Origin: Qipengyuania sp.
GTDB taxonomy: Bacteria; Pseudomonadota; Alphaproteobacteria; Sphingomonadales; Sphingomonadaceae
Assembly (NCBI GenBank): GCA_019745075.1
Contig: JAIETR010000051.1
Span: forward strand, 1 to 52,397
DNA: 52,397 bases
Reading direction: 5' to 3'
The notes under the pieces are model-generated. The model did no database searches. It saw nothing but the letters and a program-made list of their open reading frames with translations, and had not been told where the DNA came from. The stretch's first letter is position 1, and the number at the start of each line of letters is the position of its first letter. This document shows, one piece after another, positions 1 to 8,561 of the stretch. Made by a program: the position numbers and the translations under genes.

Positions 1-32
1 GGATCAAGTCCGGGGTGACGATGGATGAGGGT

Positions 33-644
33 CTAGCGCAATGCCGCCGCCTCGCGCGCCAGAGTCTCGACCGCCGCTTCGTCGGGTGCGCCCGTGGGCG
101 CCACCCAGCTCCCGCCGACGCACAGCACCGGGTCGAAGGCGAGCCATTCGCGGGCGTTCGCCAGCGTGATTCCGCCGGTCGGGCAGAAGCGGCATTGTCC
201 GAAGGGTGCCGCGAGCGCCTTCAGCGCCGGCAGCCCGCCGGCCGCCAGCGCGGGGAAGAACTTGAAGTGGGTGAGGCCGAGATCGAGCCCGCGCATGATG
301 TCGCCGGCATTGGCGATGCCGGGAAGGAAGGGCACACCCTCGCGGATCGCGGCATGGCCCAGCGTATCGGTGAGGCCGGGCGAAACGATGAACTCGCTGC
401 CCGCGTCGAGTGCGGCGTCGAGCTCGGCTTCGTTGGTCACGGTGCCCGCGCCGACTATGGCGCCGGGCACGCGCTTCATCGCCCGGATCGCTTCGAGCGC
501 CGCGGGAGTGCGCAGCGTCACCTCGAGCACCTGTAGCCCGCCCGCGACCAGCGCGCGCGCCAGCGGCTCGGCATGAGCGGCATCCTCGATCACGATCACG
601 GGAATGACCGGCGCAGCGGTCATGATGGCGGCGATCTCGGTCAT
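33..644 (-). CDS. eda: KDPG aldolase (2-dehydro-3-deoxy-6-phosphogluconate aldolase)
   Basis: Last enzyme of the Entner-Doudoroff pathway: it splits 2-keto-3-deoxy-6-phosphogluconate into pyruvate and glyceraldehyde-3-phosphate in the cytoplasm. The 203-aa length is normal for this class I (Schiff-base) aldolase. Family features are visible along the whole protein: the LEVTLRTP strand with the catalytic Glu, GAGTV, the SPG segment, and THFKFFPA carrying the Schiff-base Lys. Its ATG overlaps the glk stop by 4 bp (ATGA), so it is the last cistron of zwf-edd-glk-eda and probably translationally coupled. No terminator is visible in the 32 bases left in the window after its stop. Confidence 0.96.
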   Translation of the reverse strand: MTEIAAIMTAAPVIPVIVIEDAAHAEPLARALVAGGLQVLEVTLRTPAALEAIRAMKRVPGAIVGAGTVTNEAELDAALDAGSEFIVSPGLTDTLGHAAIREGVPFLPGIANAGDIMRGLDLGLTHFKFFPALAAGGLPALKALAAPFGQCRFCPTGGITLANAREWLAFDPVLCVGGSWVAPTGAPDEAAVETLAREAAALR

Positions 645-1621
645 GACGAGGCTCCATGTTCGGCGACGAAGGCGGCGGCGGCGCCGAACAGGCCCGGCTG
701 GGGGTGGACGATCAGCTTGACCGGGATCGAGGCCATCAGCTCGGCGAAGCGGCCCTTGGCGCGGAAACGTTCGGCGAAGCCCGAGTGAGGCAGGTGCTCG
801 CGCAGCCGGTAGCCGAGCCCGCCCGCGATCACCACGCCCCCGAATCCGCCCTGCGCCAGCGCGATGTCACCCGCCACGCTGCCAAGCGAGAGGCAGAAGC
901 GATCGACCGCGGCCGCGGCAAGGCTATCGCTGCCCTCCAGCCCGCGGGTCCAGATGGTGACGTCGTCCTCGTCCGGCGTCGAGCGATTCTCGAGCGCGGC
1001 CAAGGCTTGATAGATGTCGCGAATCGCGGGCCCCGACACCACCCGCTCGACCGAGACGCGGGTGTGGCGCATTCTCAGCCGGGCGAGGATAGCGTCCTCG
1101 ATGCTGTCGAGCGGGGCGAAATCGACGTGGCCCCCTTCGGTCGCGGTGACCCGGTAATCTCCGGTGCCCGAGCGCCACAGATGCGCGACCCCAAGGCCGG
1201 TGCCAGGCCCAAGGACGCTGATGGTGCCGGTGGGAGCGAGCGGGCGGTCCGGCCCGCTGAGATGGAGCAGCTGTTCGTCGGGCGCCTGTGCCGCGGCATG
1301 GGCCACGGCGGCGAAGTCGTTGACGATGGAAAAGCTTTCCACCTCCAGCTTCGCCTGCATCAGCCCCGGGCGGATCAGCCAGGGGTTGTTGGTAAAGCGG
1401 ATCACCTCGCCGCCGACCGGAGCGGCCACCGAGAGGCTGGCGCGGGGCGGCAGGCTGCCCCCGCGGCGCTCGCGAAAGTCCTCCCACGCGGTCTGAAAGC
1501 TGGCGTGGTCCCTGGTATGCAGCGTCTCGGGCTCACCGAGCGCGATCCGACCATTCGCGCTCACGCTGGCGATGACGAAGCGCGCGTGGGTTCCGCCGAT
1601 ATCGACCGCGACGAGGTCCAT
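641..1621 (-). CDS. glk: Glucokinase
   Basis: Phosphorylates glucose to glucose-6-phosphate and so feeds zwf in the same operon. 326 aa. The N-terminal phosphate-binding segment AVDIGGTHARF, the GPGTGLGVA loop and the EGGHVDFAP segment are those of the bacterial Glk (GlcK) family rather than the ROK family. The open frame continues far upstream through edd, but the ATG at 1621 is chosen because homology starts exactly there (MDLVAVDIGGT) and it lies 2 bp past the edd stop. Its stop overlaps the eda start. Confidence 0.95.
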   Translation of the reverse strand: MDLVAVDIGGTHARFVIASVSANGRIALGEPETLHTRDHASFQTAWEDFRERRGGSLPPRASLSVAAPVGGEVIRFTNNPWLIRPGLMQAKLEVESFSIVNDFAAVAHAAAQAPDEQLLHLSGPDRPLAPTGTISVLGPGTGLGVAHLWRSGTGDYRVTATEGGHVDFAPLDSIEDAILARLRMRHTRVSVERVVSGPAIRDIYQALAALENRSTPDEDDVTIWTRGLEGSDSLAAAAVDRFCLSLGSVAGDIALAQGGFGGVVIAGGLGYRLREHLPHSGFAERFRAKGRFAELMASIPVKLIVHPQPGLFGAAAAFVAEHGASS

Positions 1622-1623
1622 CG

Positions 1624-3441
1624 CTAGAGCCCCGCCTGGTTCAGCATCGCCGAGGCGCCGCGCTCGGCGCCGTCGGCGTGGGCCGCGAACATCGCGAACA
1701 GCTCGCGTCCCACGCCCCATTGGGGCGCCGGGTCGGAAGCGGGCTTGCGGCGCGCGAGGTCGGCGGTGGTGGAAAGCTCGCCGGTCTGCGCGCAAACCCG
1801 GATCACGTCCCCGTCGCGCAGGTGGGCCAGCGGGCCGCCGCCGAGTGCCTCGGGCGTGAGATGGATCGCGGCGGGCACCTTCCCGCTCGCCCCCGACATG
1901 CGGCCGTCGGTGACCAGCGCGACCCGGTAGCCGCGGTCCTGCAGTACACCGAGCGGCGGGGTCAGCTTGTGCAGCTCCGGCATGCCATTGGCGCGCGGGC
2001 CCTGGAAGCGGACAACCACCACGACGTCGCGGTCGAGCTCGCCCGCGGCGAATGCCAGCGCCACATCGTGCTGGTCGTGGAACACCCGGCACGGCGCTTC
2101 GAGCGTCCAGCGCGCGGGATCGACCGCGCTGGATTTGAAGCAGGCGCGGCCGAGATTGCCGGTGAGCAGCTTCATCCCCCCGTCGCGCTGGAACGGCGCG
2201 CTGGCAGGGCGGAGCATATCGGCGTCGCCGCTTTCGCCCGGATCGTGCCAGGCGAGCGCGTCGCCTTCGATCTTGGGCTCGCGCGAATAGGCGTCGAACC
2301 CGCCATCCCACACCGTCGGAATATCGCCGTGCGCCAGCCCCTCGCTCAGCAGCGTGCCGATCACATAGCCCATGCCGCCCGCGGCGTGGAACTGGTTCAC
2401 GTCGCCCGCGCCGTTGGGATAGATGCGCGCGACCAGCGGGACCACCTCGGACAGCTCGGCAAGGTCGTTCCAGTCGAAGGCGATGCCCGCCGCGCGCGCC
2501 ATCGCGGGAATATGGATCGCGTGGTTGGTCGATCCGCCGGTGGCGAGCAGCCCGATCGCCGCGTTGACGATCGCCCTCTCGTCGACGACGCGCGCCATCG
2601 GGCGGTAGTCGTCGCCATCGGCTTTCATCGCCACCAGCCGGTGGACCGCAGCGCGGGTCAGCTCCTGCCGCAGGCTAACGCCAGGCGGCACGAAGGCGGC
2701 GCCGGGAACATGCAGCCCCATCATCTCCATCATCATCTGATTGGAGTTGGCGGTGCCGTAGAAGGTGCAGGTGCCGGGCGAGTGGTAGCTGGCGATCTCG
2801 CTTTCGAGCAATTGCGCGCGGCTCGCCTTGCCCTCGGCGTAGAGCTGGCGGACGGCCTGCTTCTGCTTGTTGGGAATGCCGCTCGGCATCGGCCCGCTGG
2901 GCACGAAGATCGCGGGCAGGTGCCCGAAGCGCAGCGCGCCGATCACGAGGCCGGGCACGATCTTGTCGCAGATGCCGAGCAGCGCCATGCCGTCGTACAT
3001 CTGGTGGCTGAGCGCGACCGCGGTCGCCAGCGCGATCGCGTCGCGGCTGAACAGCGACAGCTCCATGCCGTCCTGGCCCTGGGTGACCCCGTCGCACATC
3101 GCCGGGGTGCCGCCCGCGACCTGCGCGGTGGCGCCGACCTCGCGCGCCCAGATCTTCATCCGCTCGGGATAGCGGCCATAGGGCTGGTGGGCGGAGAGCA
3201 TGTCGTTGTAGCTGGTGACGATGGCGAGGTTCGGCCCGGCGAAGCGCTTCATCGCGTCCTGGTCCTCCTCCGCCCCGGCATAGGCGTGGGCAAGGTTCGA
3301 GCAGGCCACGGCGCTGCGTGCCGGGGTGCGCCCGCGCTCGCGCTCCATCAGCTCGAGATAGCGCGCCCGGCCCGCGCGCGAGTTCGCGATCACGCGCTGG
3401 GTGACGCGGTGGACAGTGTCGTTGAGCGGGTTAGTCGTCAT
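1624..3441 (-). CDS. edd: 6-phosphogluconate dehydratase
   Basis: Iron-sulfur dehydratase that converts 6-phosphogluconate to KDPG, the key step of the Entner-Doudoroff route. 605 aa, full length for the IlvD/Edd family. Conserved segments are visible: SYNDMLSAH near the N-terminus, [28 protein letters not shown], the GGSTNHAIH stretch, and [12 protein letters not shown] near the C-terminus. Cysteines in the first and third positions of the cluster-binding pattern are present. The start overlaps the end of zwf by 11 bp, which indicates one transcript. Confidence 0.96.
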   Translation of the reverse strand: MTTNPLNDTVHRVTQRVIANSRAGRARYLELMERERGRTPARSAVACSNLAHAYAGAEEDQDAMKRFAGPNLAIVTSYNDMLSAHQPYGRYPERMKIWAREVGATAQVAGGTPAMCDGVTQGQDGMELSLFSRDAIALATAVALSHQMYDGMALLGICDKIVPGLVIGALRFGHLPAIFVPSGPMPSGIPNKQKQAVRQLYAEGKASRAQLLESEIASYHSPGTCTFYGTANSNQMMMEMMGLHVPGAAFVPPGVSLRQELTRAAVHRLVAMKADGDDYRPMARVVDERAIVNAAIGLLATGGSTNHAIHIPAMARAAGIAFDWNDLAELSEVVPLVARIYPNGAGDVNQFHAAGGMGYVIGTLLSEGLAHGDIPTVWDGGFDAYSREPKIEGDALAWHDPGESGDADMLRPASAPFQRDGGMKLLTGNLGRACFKSSAVDPARWTLEAPCRVFHDQHDVALAFAAGELDRDVVVVVRFQGPRANGMPELHKLTPPLGVLQDRGYRVALVTDGRMSGASGKVPAAIHLTPEALGGGPLAHLRDGDVIRVCAQTGELSTTADLARRKPASDPAPQWGVGRELFAMFAAHADGAERGASAMLNQAGL

Positions 3442-4873
3442 GCCAGCTCACCCCATCGCGCTCCGCCAAAGCGATCGCGGCGCTGGGGCCCCAGCTTCCC
3501 GCGGTGTAGGGCCGGGGGGTGCGCCCGGCTTCGGCCCACACCCGGCGGATGGCGTCGATCCACTCCCACTGCGCCTCGACCTCGTCGCGGCGCACGAACA
3601 GCGTCTGGTCGCCCTCGACGAGGTCGAGCAGCAGCCGCTCGTAGGCGATGCGCCGCTGCGCGCCGGAGAAGGCGTCGGGCATCGTGATGTCGAGCGGCAC
3701 GCGGCGCAAGCGGATGCCGTCGCGGTCGAGCCCCGGAACCTTGGCCATGAGCTCGAGACGGACGTTCTCCCTGGGCTGGATGCCGATCACGAGGCGGTTG
3801 GGCTTGGTGGTCGCGCCCCGCTCGCCGAAGATCGAGAACGGGATGCAGCGGAACTGGACCACGATCTCGGTCGCGCGCTCGGGCAGGCGCTTCCCGGTCC
3901 TCAGATAGAAGGGCACGCCCTTCCAGCGCCAGTTGTCGACATGCGCCTTCACCGCGACGAAGGTTTCGGTGTCGCTGTCCTTGCGGAGCTCCTCGTCGTA
4001 TCCGGTCACCGCCTGCCCGCCGATCGCGCCGGCGCGGTATTGGCCGGTCACCGTCTCGGCCGCCTCCACCTTGCGCAGCGCGCGCAGCACCTTGACCTTT
4101 TCGTCCCGCACCGCGGTGGCCTCGAAGCTGGTCGGCGGCTCCATGCACACCAGCGCGAGAAGCTGGAGCATGTGATTCTGCACCATGTCGCGCAGCGCGC
4201 CCGAATCGTCGTAATAGGCGACGCGCGATTCCAGCCCGACCGTCTCGGCCACCGTGATCTGGACGTGGTCGATATAGTTCGCGTTCCAGATCGGCTCGAA
4301 CAGGATATTGGCGAAGCGCAGCGCGAGCAGGTTCTGCACCGTCTCCTTGCCGAGATAGTGGTCGATCCGGAAGATCCGCTCCTCGGCGAAGGCGGCGGCG
4401 ACCGCGTCGTTGATCTCGAGGCTGGAGCCGAGGTCGGTGCCGAGCGGCTTCTCGAGCCCGATGCGCACGTCGCCTTCGGTCAGCCCGGCATGGGCGAGGC
4501 CGGCGATGGTGGGTTCGAACAGGCTAGGCGCGGTCGAGAGGAAGATCGCGAGGCCTTTTCCTTCGCGGTCTGTCTTCCTGGCGAGCGCCTTGTAGCCTTC
4601 GAGCGTGGTGGCGTCGAGCGGCTGGTAGAACAGGCGCTCGAGGAACCGGTCCATACCGTGGCGCCGGTCCATCGGGAGATATTTCTCCAGCGCCTCGCGG
4701 GCGAAGGCGCGATAGCCGGCGTCGTCGAGATCCGAGCGCGCGGTGCCGACGATCCGCAGGTCGGCGGGCAGCAACCCCTCGCCATGCAGCGCGCAGAGCG
4801 AGGGCAGGAGCATGCGCTGGGCGAGATCGCCGGTCGCGCCGAACAGGATGAGGCGATCGGCGGTGAAGCTCAT
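3431..4873 (-). CDS. zwf: Glucose-6-phosphate 1-dehydrogenase
   Basis: Oxidises glucose-6-phosphate to 6-phosphogluconolactone with NAD(P)+ and opens the Entner-Doudoroff operon. 480 aa, typical length. The N-terminal dinucleotide-binding loop [15 protein letters not shown] and the active-site signature [13 protein letters not shown] are both intact. It is the first gene of the operon, so the promoter should lie in the 86-bp gap up to 4960; I could not identify a convincing -35/-10 pair or a HexR-type operator there. A 6-phosphogluconolactonase gene, often next to zwf, is absent from the window. Confidence 0.96.
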   Translation of the reverse strand: MSFTADRLILFGATGDLAQRMLLPSLCALHGEGLLPADLRIVGTARSDLDDAGYRAFAREALEKYLPMDRRHGMDRFLERLFYQPLDATTLEGYKALARKTDREGKGLAIFLSTAPSLFEPTIAGLAHAGLTEGDVRIGLEKPLGTDLGSSLEINDAVAAAFAEERIFRIDHYLGKETVQNLLALRFANILFEPIWNANYIDHVQITVAETVGLESRVAYYDDSGALRDMVQNHMLQLLALVCMEPPTSFEATAVRDEKVKVLRALRKVEAAETVTGQYRAGAIGGQAVTGYDEELRKDSDTETFVAVKAHVDNWRWKGVPFYLRTGKRLPERATEIVVQFRCIPFSIFGERGATTKPNRLVIGIQPRENVRLELMAKVPGLDRDGIRLRRVPLDITMPDAFSGAQRRIAYERLLLDLVEGDQTLFVRRDEVEAQWEWIDAIRRVWAEAGRTPRPYTAGSWGPSAAIALAERDGVSWHDD

Positions 4874-4959
4874 GGTGGGCGGAATTCTCCCGTCGGCGTG
4901 TCGGGTCCGCGCCTAACAGCCCGCGCCGCCCATTGTCACCCTCGCATAGCTATGCGCGC

Positions 4960-5757
4960 CTAAAGCCGGACCACGCTCACGCTCTTTTCGAGGAACTCGG
5001 TCGGGCCGAAGCTGGTGAGGAAGCTGACGTCGGCCGCGTCGCGGCCCACGCCGATCTTCACGATCTCCTCGGCGCGGGCCATGCCGGTGGCGTCGACCAG
5101 GTGCCAGGCGCCGCCGCCAGGGATGCTCGCGTCGGCCAGGAAGACCTCGGCCACGGCATGAAAATCCTGCGGCGTCACCCGGGGCGCATAGCAACTGACA
5201 TAGCGCGCCGGAATGCCGGCGGCGCGGGCGAAGGTGACGAGCAGGTGGGCATAGTCGCGGCACACGCCGTGGCGTTCGACGAAGCTGTCGAGCGCGGTGG
5301 TGTTGGGGCCGCTGGAACCGGGGGTGTAGGTCAGGTGCTGGCCAATCCAGTCGTGCATCGCGAGAATCGCGGCGCCGCCGCGCAAGGCGCCGAATTCCTC
5401 GGCGACGAACGACTGGAAGCGGTCGGCGGGGCAATAGCGGCTATCGAGCAGGTATTCGACCGCCTCGCCGGGAAGGTCGTGCGCGGGCAATTGCTCGAGC
5501 GGCGCGAGATCGGGAACCAACCGCCTGAGCGTCACCTTGGCGCGGTGCCGCACTTCGAACTCGCCATCGGCGCACACCCAGATGCGTTCGCCGATCCCGT
5601 CCTGGGCGCCGACACGCGCGATGTGCGTGCTCTCCGAGAGTTCGGTCGCGGCGTCGCTCAGCAGCTGCCCGGGGATCGCTGCGGCTTCGAACTGCAGCAG
5701 CACGTCGGTCGGCTGGTCGGCGCGGAACCGAAAATGGGTTTCGATCGAGAGGGTCAT
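4960..5757 (-). CDS. Transglutaminase-like cysteine peptidase family protein
   Basis: 265-aa protein of the bacterial transglutaminase-like superfamily. The catalytic triad is intact: Cys166 in GVCRDYAHLL, His200 in DFHAVAEVF and Asp222 in WHLVDATG. The N-terminal roughly 100 residues form the beta-rich extension usual in this family. No signal peptide is seen, so it is probably cytoplasmic. The frame is open further upstream, but the ATG at 5757 (MTLSIETHF) starts where homologous sequence would begin. The substrate is unknown: the family includes proteases, amidases and transferases. A strong hairpin at 5853-5876 separates it from the upstream genes, so it should have its own promoter. Confidence 0.85.
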   Translation of the reverse strand: MTLSIETHFRFRADQPTDVLLQFEAAAIPGQLLSDAATELSESTHIARVGAQDGIGERIWVCADGEFEVRHRAKVTLRRLVPDLAPLEQLPAHDLPGEAVEYLLDSRYCPADRFQSFVAEEFGALRGGAAILAMHDWIGQHLTYTPGSSGPNTTALDSFVERHGVCRDYAHLLVTFARAAGIPARYVSCYAPRVTPQDFHAVAEVFLADASIPGGGAWHLVDATGMARAEEIVKIGVGRDAADVSFLTSFGPTEFLEKSVSVVRL

Positions 5758-5852
5758 CGGGTTGTGAAAGCCCGTGGCCGATGACGTTTCCCCGCGCAAG
5801 CGGATGCACCCGCCTTGCATCGGGCCCGATCGCGCCGCGCCGGAAATGGAAA

Positions 5853-5876
5853 GGGGGCCCGGTTTCCCGGACCCCC
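5853..5876 (-). terminator. Rho-independent-like terminator after the tiny ORF
   Basis: On the minus strand a 10-bp stem (one G-T pair) closes a GAAA tetraloop and is followed by TTTCC. It lies 29 bases past the stop of the 11-codon ORF at 5906-5941 and upstream of the transglutaminase-like gene. The U-tract is short, so termination strength is uncertain. Confidence 0.65.
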
Positions 5877-5905
5877 TAACATCTTTGTGTGCGGTTGCAG
5901 CGGCC

Positions 5906-5941
5906 TCAGCCGTTGTTCAACCAGCGCCAAAAACTCCACAT
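5906..5941 (-). CDS. Tiny Trp-rich ORF, 11 codons (MWSFWRWLNNG)
   Basis: Eleven codons plus stop, with three Trp and one Phe. The case for translation is the upstream sequence: a full AGGAGG Shine-Dalgarno 7 bases before the ATG, the best ribosome-binding site in this part of the window. The ORF is followed by a terminator hairpin, so it could be a free-standing short transcript. A CtrA-like site (5970-5985) lies about 30 bases upstream. It sits between the c-di-GMP phosphodiesterase gene and the transglutaminase-like gene. It may be a functional micropeptide, possibly membrane-associated, or a leader peptide; no trp biosynthetic gene follows. I do not recognise a family. Confidence 0.5.
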   Translation of the reverse strand: MWSFWRWLNNG

Positions 5942-5969
5942 GGCTGACCCTCCTGTTGGCTTGCCAGGA

Positions 5970-5985
5970 GTAACCATTCATTAAC
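5970..5985 (-). promoter_or_regulatory. CtrA-like binding site
   Basis: The plus strand reads GTAA-CCATTCA-TTAAC, one mismatch from the alphaproteobacterial CtrA consensus TTAA-N7-TTAAC. It lies just past the phosphodiesterase stop and about 30 bases upstream of the tiny Trp-rich ORF. Motif match only. Confidence 0.4.
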
Positions 5986-6003
5986 CAAGTTTGTTTGTAA
6001 AGC

Positions 6004-8361
6004 CTAAACCATCGCCACCTGTTGTTGACCGCCATTCTTAGCCATGAAACTCAACAGCTTGGTCAATGGCATGGGGCGGGCGAGCGCATAGCCCTGAACC
6101 TGCCAGCAGCCGATTTCGCGCAACATCTGAAGGTCCGATTCGGTTTCCGCCCCTTCCGCCACCACGGCGATTCGCGCGCTGACGCCCAGTCCGACGATGC
6201 TCGCGGCGATCGCCCGCGCTTTCATGCTGGTGGCGGCGCGCGAGACGAACTTGCGGTCGATCTTGATCTCGTCGAAGGGGAGCGCCTGGAGCGCCTCGAA
6301 ATTGGCCGCGCCGACGCCGAAGTCGTCCATCGAGAGATGCGTGCCCAGCGCCTTGAGAGCTTTGAGCACAGTACGCGCCTGGGTAAGGTCGCGGATTCGC
6401 GCTGTCTCGGTGATTTCGAGGACGAGGTAGTTCGGATCGAAGCCGGTCGCCTGGAGCACATTGCGCACGATCCCCACGATCCGCATGTCGGTGAGGAGGG
6501 TGGCGGAGATGTTCACCGACATGGTGATGCGGCTGCCGCGGAAGTGCAGCAGCTTGGCGGCCGAACAGGCGGACTGGAGGACGTAACGGGTGAGATACTC
6601 CATCCGTCCGGCCTTCTCGCACTGCATCACGAAATGCAGCGGCGGGATGAAGCCGCGCTCGGGATCTTCCCAGCGCACCAGCGCTTCCACCCCGGTGACC
6701 CGGTCGACGGCGATGTCCATCTTGGGCTGATAGACGCAGAACACCTCGCCCGCTTCCATCGCCGCGTCGATGCGCGCGCGTAGCGACAGATCCCACAGCG
6801 TGTCGCTGTCGGCGGTTTCCACCGCGAGCTTGATCGGTTCGAGCGCTTCGGTGGTTTCCTCGACCGCGGCGAGCGCGGCGGCGATGCAGCGGTGCGCCTG
6901 GCCGGGATCGACCGTGGCCGCGCCGAAGGTTATGCCGACATCGATGCTGCGCGCATCGACGGTCACCGGTGCGGCGAAGATGGCGCGCAGCCCCTCCAGA
7001 TGCTCGCGCAGACGCGCTTCGTTGGGGAGCGCCACCTGCCATGCGAGGTGATGCCCGTCGACATAGACCGTCAGGCGCCCGTCGCCCACACGGATGCGTT
7101 CCACCAGCTTCATCATATAGCTGGCGCGATTGGTGGCTTCGAGCGATTTGAGGATGGTTTCGTAGCCGTGGACCTTGGCGACGATCACATAGCCTTCGCG
7201 GCTCTCGAGCTGCGCGAGGCGCTGGGCGAGCGCGCGGAAGGAGGGCAGGCCGGTCTCGGGATCGATCTGGGCGATGCGCCGCTTCCAGTTCGCTCGCCAG
7301 CGCAAAACGAAAAACATTGCCAGTAGCGGGAGGCAATAGGACAGCTCTATCCTGAGCCCGTATTGGCTCGCGACCAACCCAGCATAGAAGGGTGCCGCCG
7401 CGGCAACTCCATAGGCAATCCGCCGCTGCGTCAGTGAGTTCGCGAAAGCGCCGGCCAACAACAGGACCGCCACAAAAGCCATCGCCATGACCCCTGACAC
7501 GAACCTCGGGGCGCCGCGCTTCAGGGTCTCGGCGGCGTGAATGGCCACGAAGCTGGGCGGTGCCGCCATCTGCCCGGGAACGCGCATTTCCCGCAGAGCA
7601 GGATCGCGCGGGGTGCCGATGACGATGGTCTTTCCAGCCAGGCCGGCGGATGCATTCGGCGGCGCGGCGAGAACCTTCGCGAGCGGCAGTGCCGGGACAG
7701 AATAGCTACGGATGCCATATTCGACTTCGAAGGTGCCTCCCCGCGGCTGCGCTATTCCCGCCAGGTCGGCAGCCAGCGACGGCGCCGTGCCCGTGCTCGT
7801 GCGATAGGCGTAAGGCAGCCGCCAGGCGAAATTCGGCCAGCTCGAGGCGAAACCGTTCCACACCGTCCTTCGCCCCTTGGCGAAAGAGGCTTCGCTGCGG
7901 ACCTCGGTGCGGCTGCCCTCGGGACTGACATCGATGCGGTTGACGAAGGCGGCCCGGTCGCCCCAGCGGTCGAGCGCGCCGGCGAGCTTGGCATCGGCGG
8001 CAATGGGCACGCGGATGGCGGGAAAGATAGCATCGAGATAGACGCGCGACGCGCCCTGCGCGCGCAGGCGGTCGAGGGTGTCGGCAAGCTCGGCCCGGCG
8101 CGCGGGCGCTTCGGGATCGGCGAGCGTGCTGTCGGCCTGGACATAGACGATCTCGCCCGAGGGCGGGAGGTCAGTAACCCGCGACTGGACGTTCCAGATC
8201 ATCCAATCGATCGGTTCGAGGAACATCGCCGCCGCCATCGCGAGCGCAACCAGCGAGGCCCAGAAGGCGTGCAGCAGCCGTTCGCCGCGCGTCGAACGAG
8301 CGCCGTCGGCCGGCTTCCCCCGCGTGGCCCAGCGCCTGAAGATTCCACCGGTCCCGGTCAT
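6004..8361 (-). CDS. CHASE2 - degenerate GGDEF - EAL c-di-GMP phosphodiesterase
   Basis: 785-aa membrane sensor. An N-terminal membrane segment (about 31-48) precedes a periplasmic CHASE2-like domain (about 50-280), then about three membrane segments (285-352), a GGDEF-like domain (365-505) and an EAL domain (about 525-775). The GGDEF position reads VDGHHLAW, so no cyclase activity is expected. The EAL domain keeps its catalytic set: E559 (EALVRW), N617, E649, D679-D680 (MDDFG), K700 (IKIDR) and E736 (AEGAE). It should therefore hydrolyse c-di-GMP in response to an external signal, with the GGDEF-like part possibly binding GTP as a regulator. Two CtrA-like sites lie upstream of the start. Confidence 0.9.
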   Translation of the reverse strand: MTGTGGIFRRWATRGKPADGARSTRGERLLHAFWASLVALAMAAAMFLEPIDWMIWNVQSRVTDLPPSGEIVYVQADSTLADPEAPARRAELADTLDRLRAQGASRVYLDAIFPAIRVPIAADAKLAGALDRWGDRAAFVNRIDVSPEGSRTEVRSEASFAKGRRTVWNGFASSWPNFAWRLPYAYRTSTGTAPSLAADLAGIAQPRGGTFEVEYGIRSYSVPALPLAKVLAAPPNASAGLAGKTIVIGTPRDPALREMRVPGQMAAPPSFVAIHAAETLKRGAPRFVSGVMAMAFVAVLLLAGAFANSLTQRRIAYGVAAAAPFYAGLVASQYGLRIELSYCLPLLAMFFVLRWRANWKRRIAQIDPETGLPSFRALAQRLAQLESREGYVIVAKVHGYETILKSLEATNRASYMMKLVERIRVGDGRLTVYVDGHHLAWQVALPNEARLREHLEGLRAIFAAPVTVDARSIDVGITFGAATVDPGQAHRCIAAALAAVEETTEALEPIKLAVETADSDTLWDLSLRARIDAAMEAGEVFCVYQPKMDIAVDRVTGVEALVRWEDPERGFIPPLHFVMQCEKAGRMEYLTRYVLQSACSAAKLLHFRGSRITMSVNISATLLTDMRIVGIVRNVLQATGFDPNYLVLEITETARIRDLTQARTVLKALKALGTHLSMDDFGVGAANFEALQALPFDEIKIDRKFVSRAATSMKARAIAASIVGLGVSARIAVVAEGAETESDLQMLREIGCWQVQGYALARPMPLTKLLSFMAKNGGQQQVAMV

Positions 8362-8385
8362 GCCGGGCGGTGATGCCCGAATACC

Positions 8386-8401
8386 GTTAAGAAAGTCTTA
8401 G
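8386..8401 (-). promoter_or_regulatory. CtrA-like binding site upstream of the phosphodiesterase gene
   Basis: The minus strand reads CTAA-GACTTTC-TTAAC, one mismatch from TTAA-N7-TTAAC. It is centred about 33 bases upstream of the start codon at 8361, in promoter position. A second site of the same form lies 66 bases further upstream. Confidence 0.45.
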
Positions 8402-8451
8402 CACCGGGCCTGACGGGCGTGCGGAGCGACGGATTTCTGCGCTTCGAACTG

Positions 8452-8467
8452 GTTAACGAGGGGTTAG
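8452..8467 (-). promoter_or_regulatory. Second CtrA-like binding site
   Basis: The minus strand reads CTAA-CCCCTCG-TTAAC, again one mismatch from TTAA-N7-TTAAC and in the same orientation as the site at 8386-8401. It lies between rimO (stop at 8562) and the phosphodiesterase start. Confidence 0.45.
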
Positions 8468-8561
8468 GGGATAGCCCCGATCTGGCGGTCCAAAACGCCG
8501 CCGAAAAAAAGTCCATTGTGGACAGAGCTGTAGAGAACGTTCTCGGAAGCGGCGGCGCGGT

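Noticed and set aside
5906..5941. Trp attenuator leader peptide
   Set aside because: The Trp codons are not consecutive, no tryptophan biosynthesis gene follows, and no alternative antiterminator stem is seen.
5754..6035. 93-codon frame covering the gap before the phosphodiesterase
   Set aside because: It runs through the terminator hairpin and the tiny ORF in another frame, and has no ribosome-binding site.
8533..8544. Perfect 12-base palindrome GAGAACGTTCTC
   Set aside because: It does not fit the alphaproteobacterial LexA form (GTTC-N7-GTTC) and lies after the rimO stop region rather than at a clear promoter.
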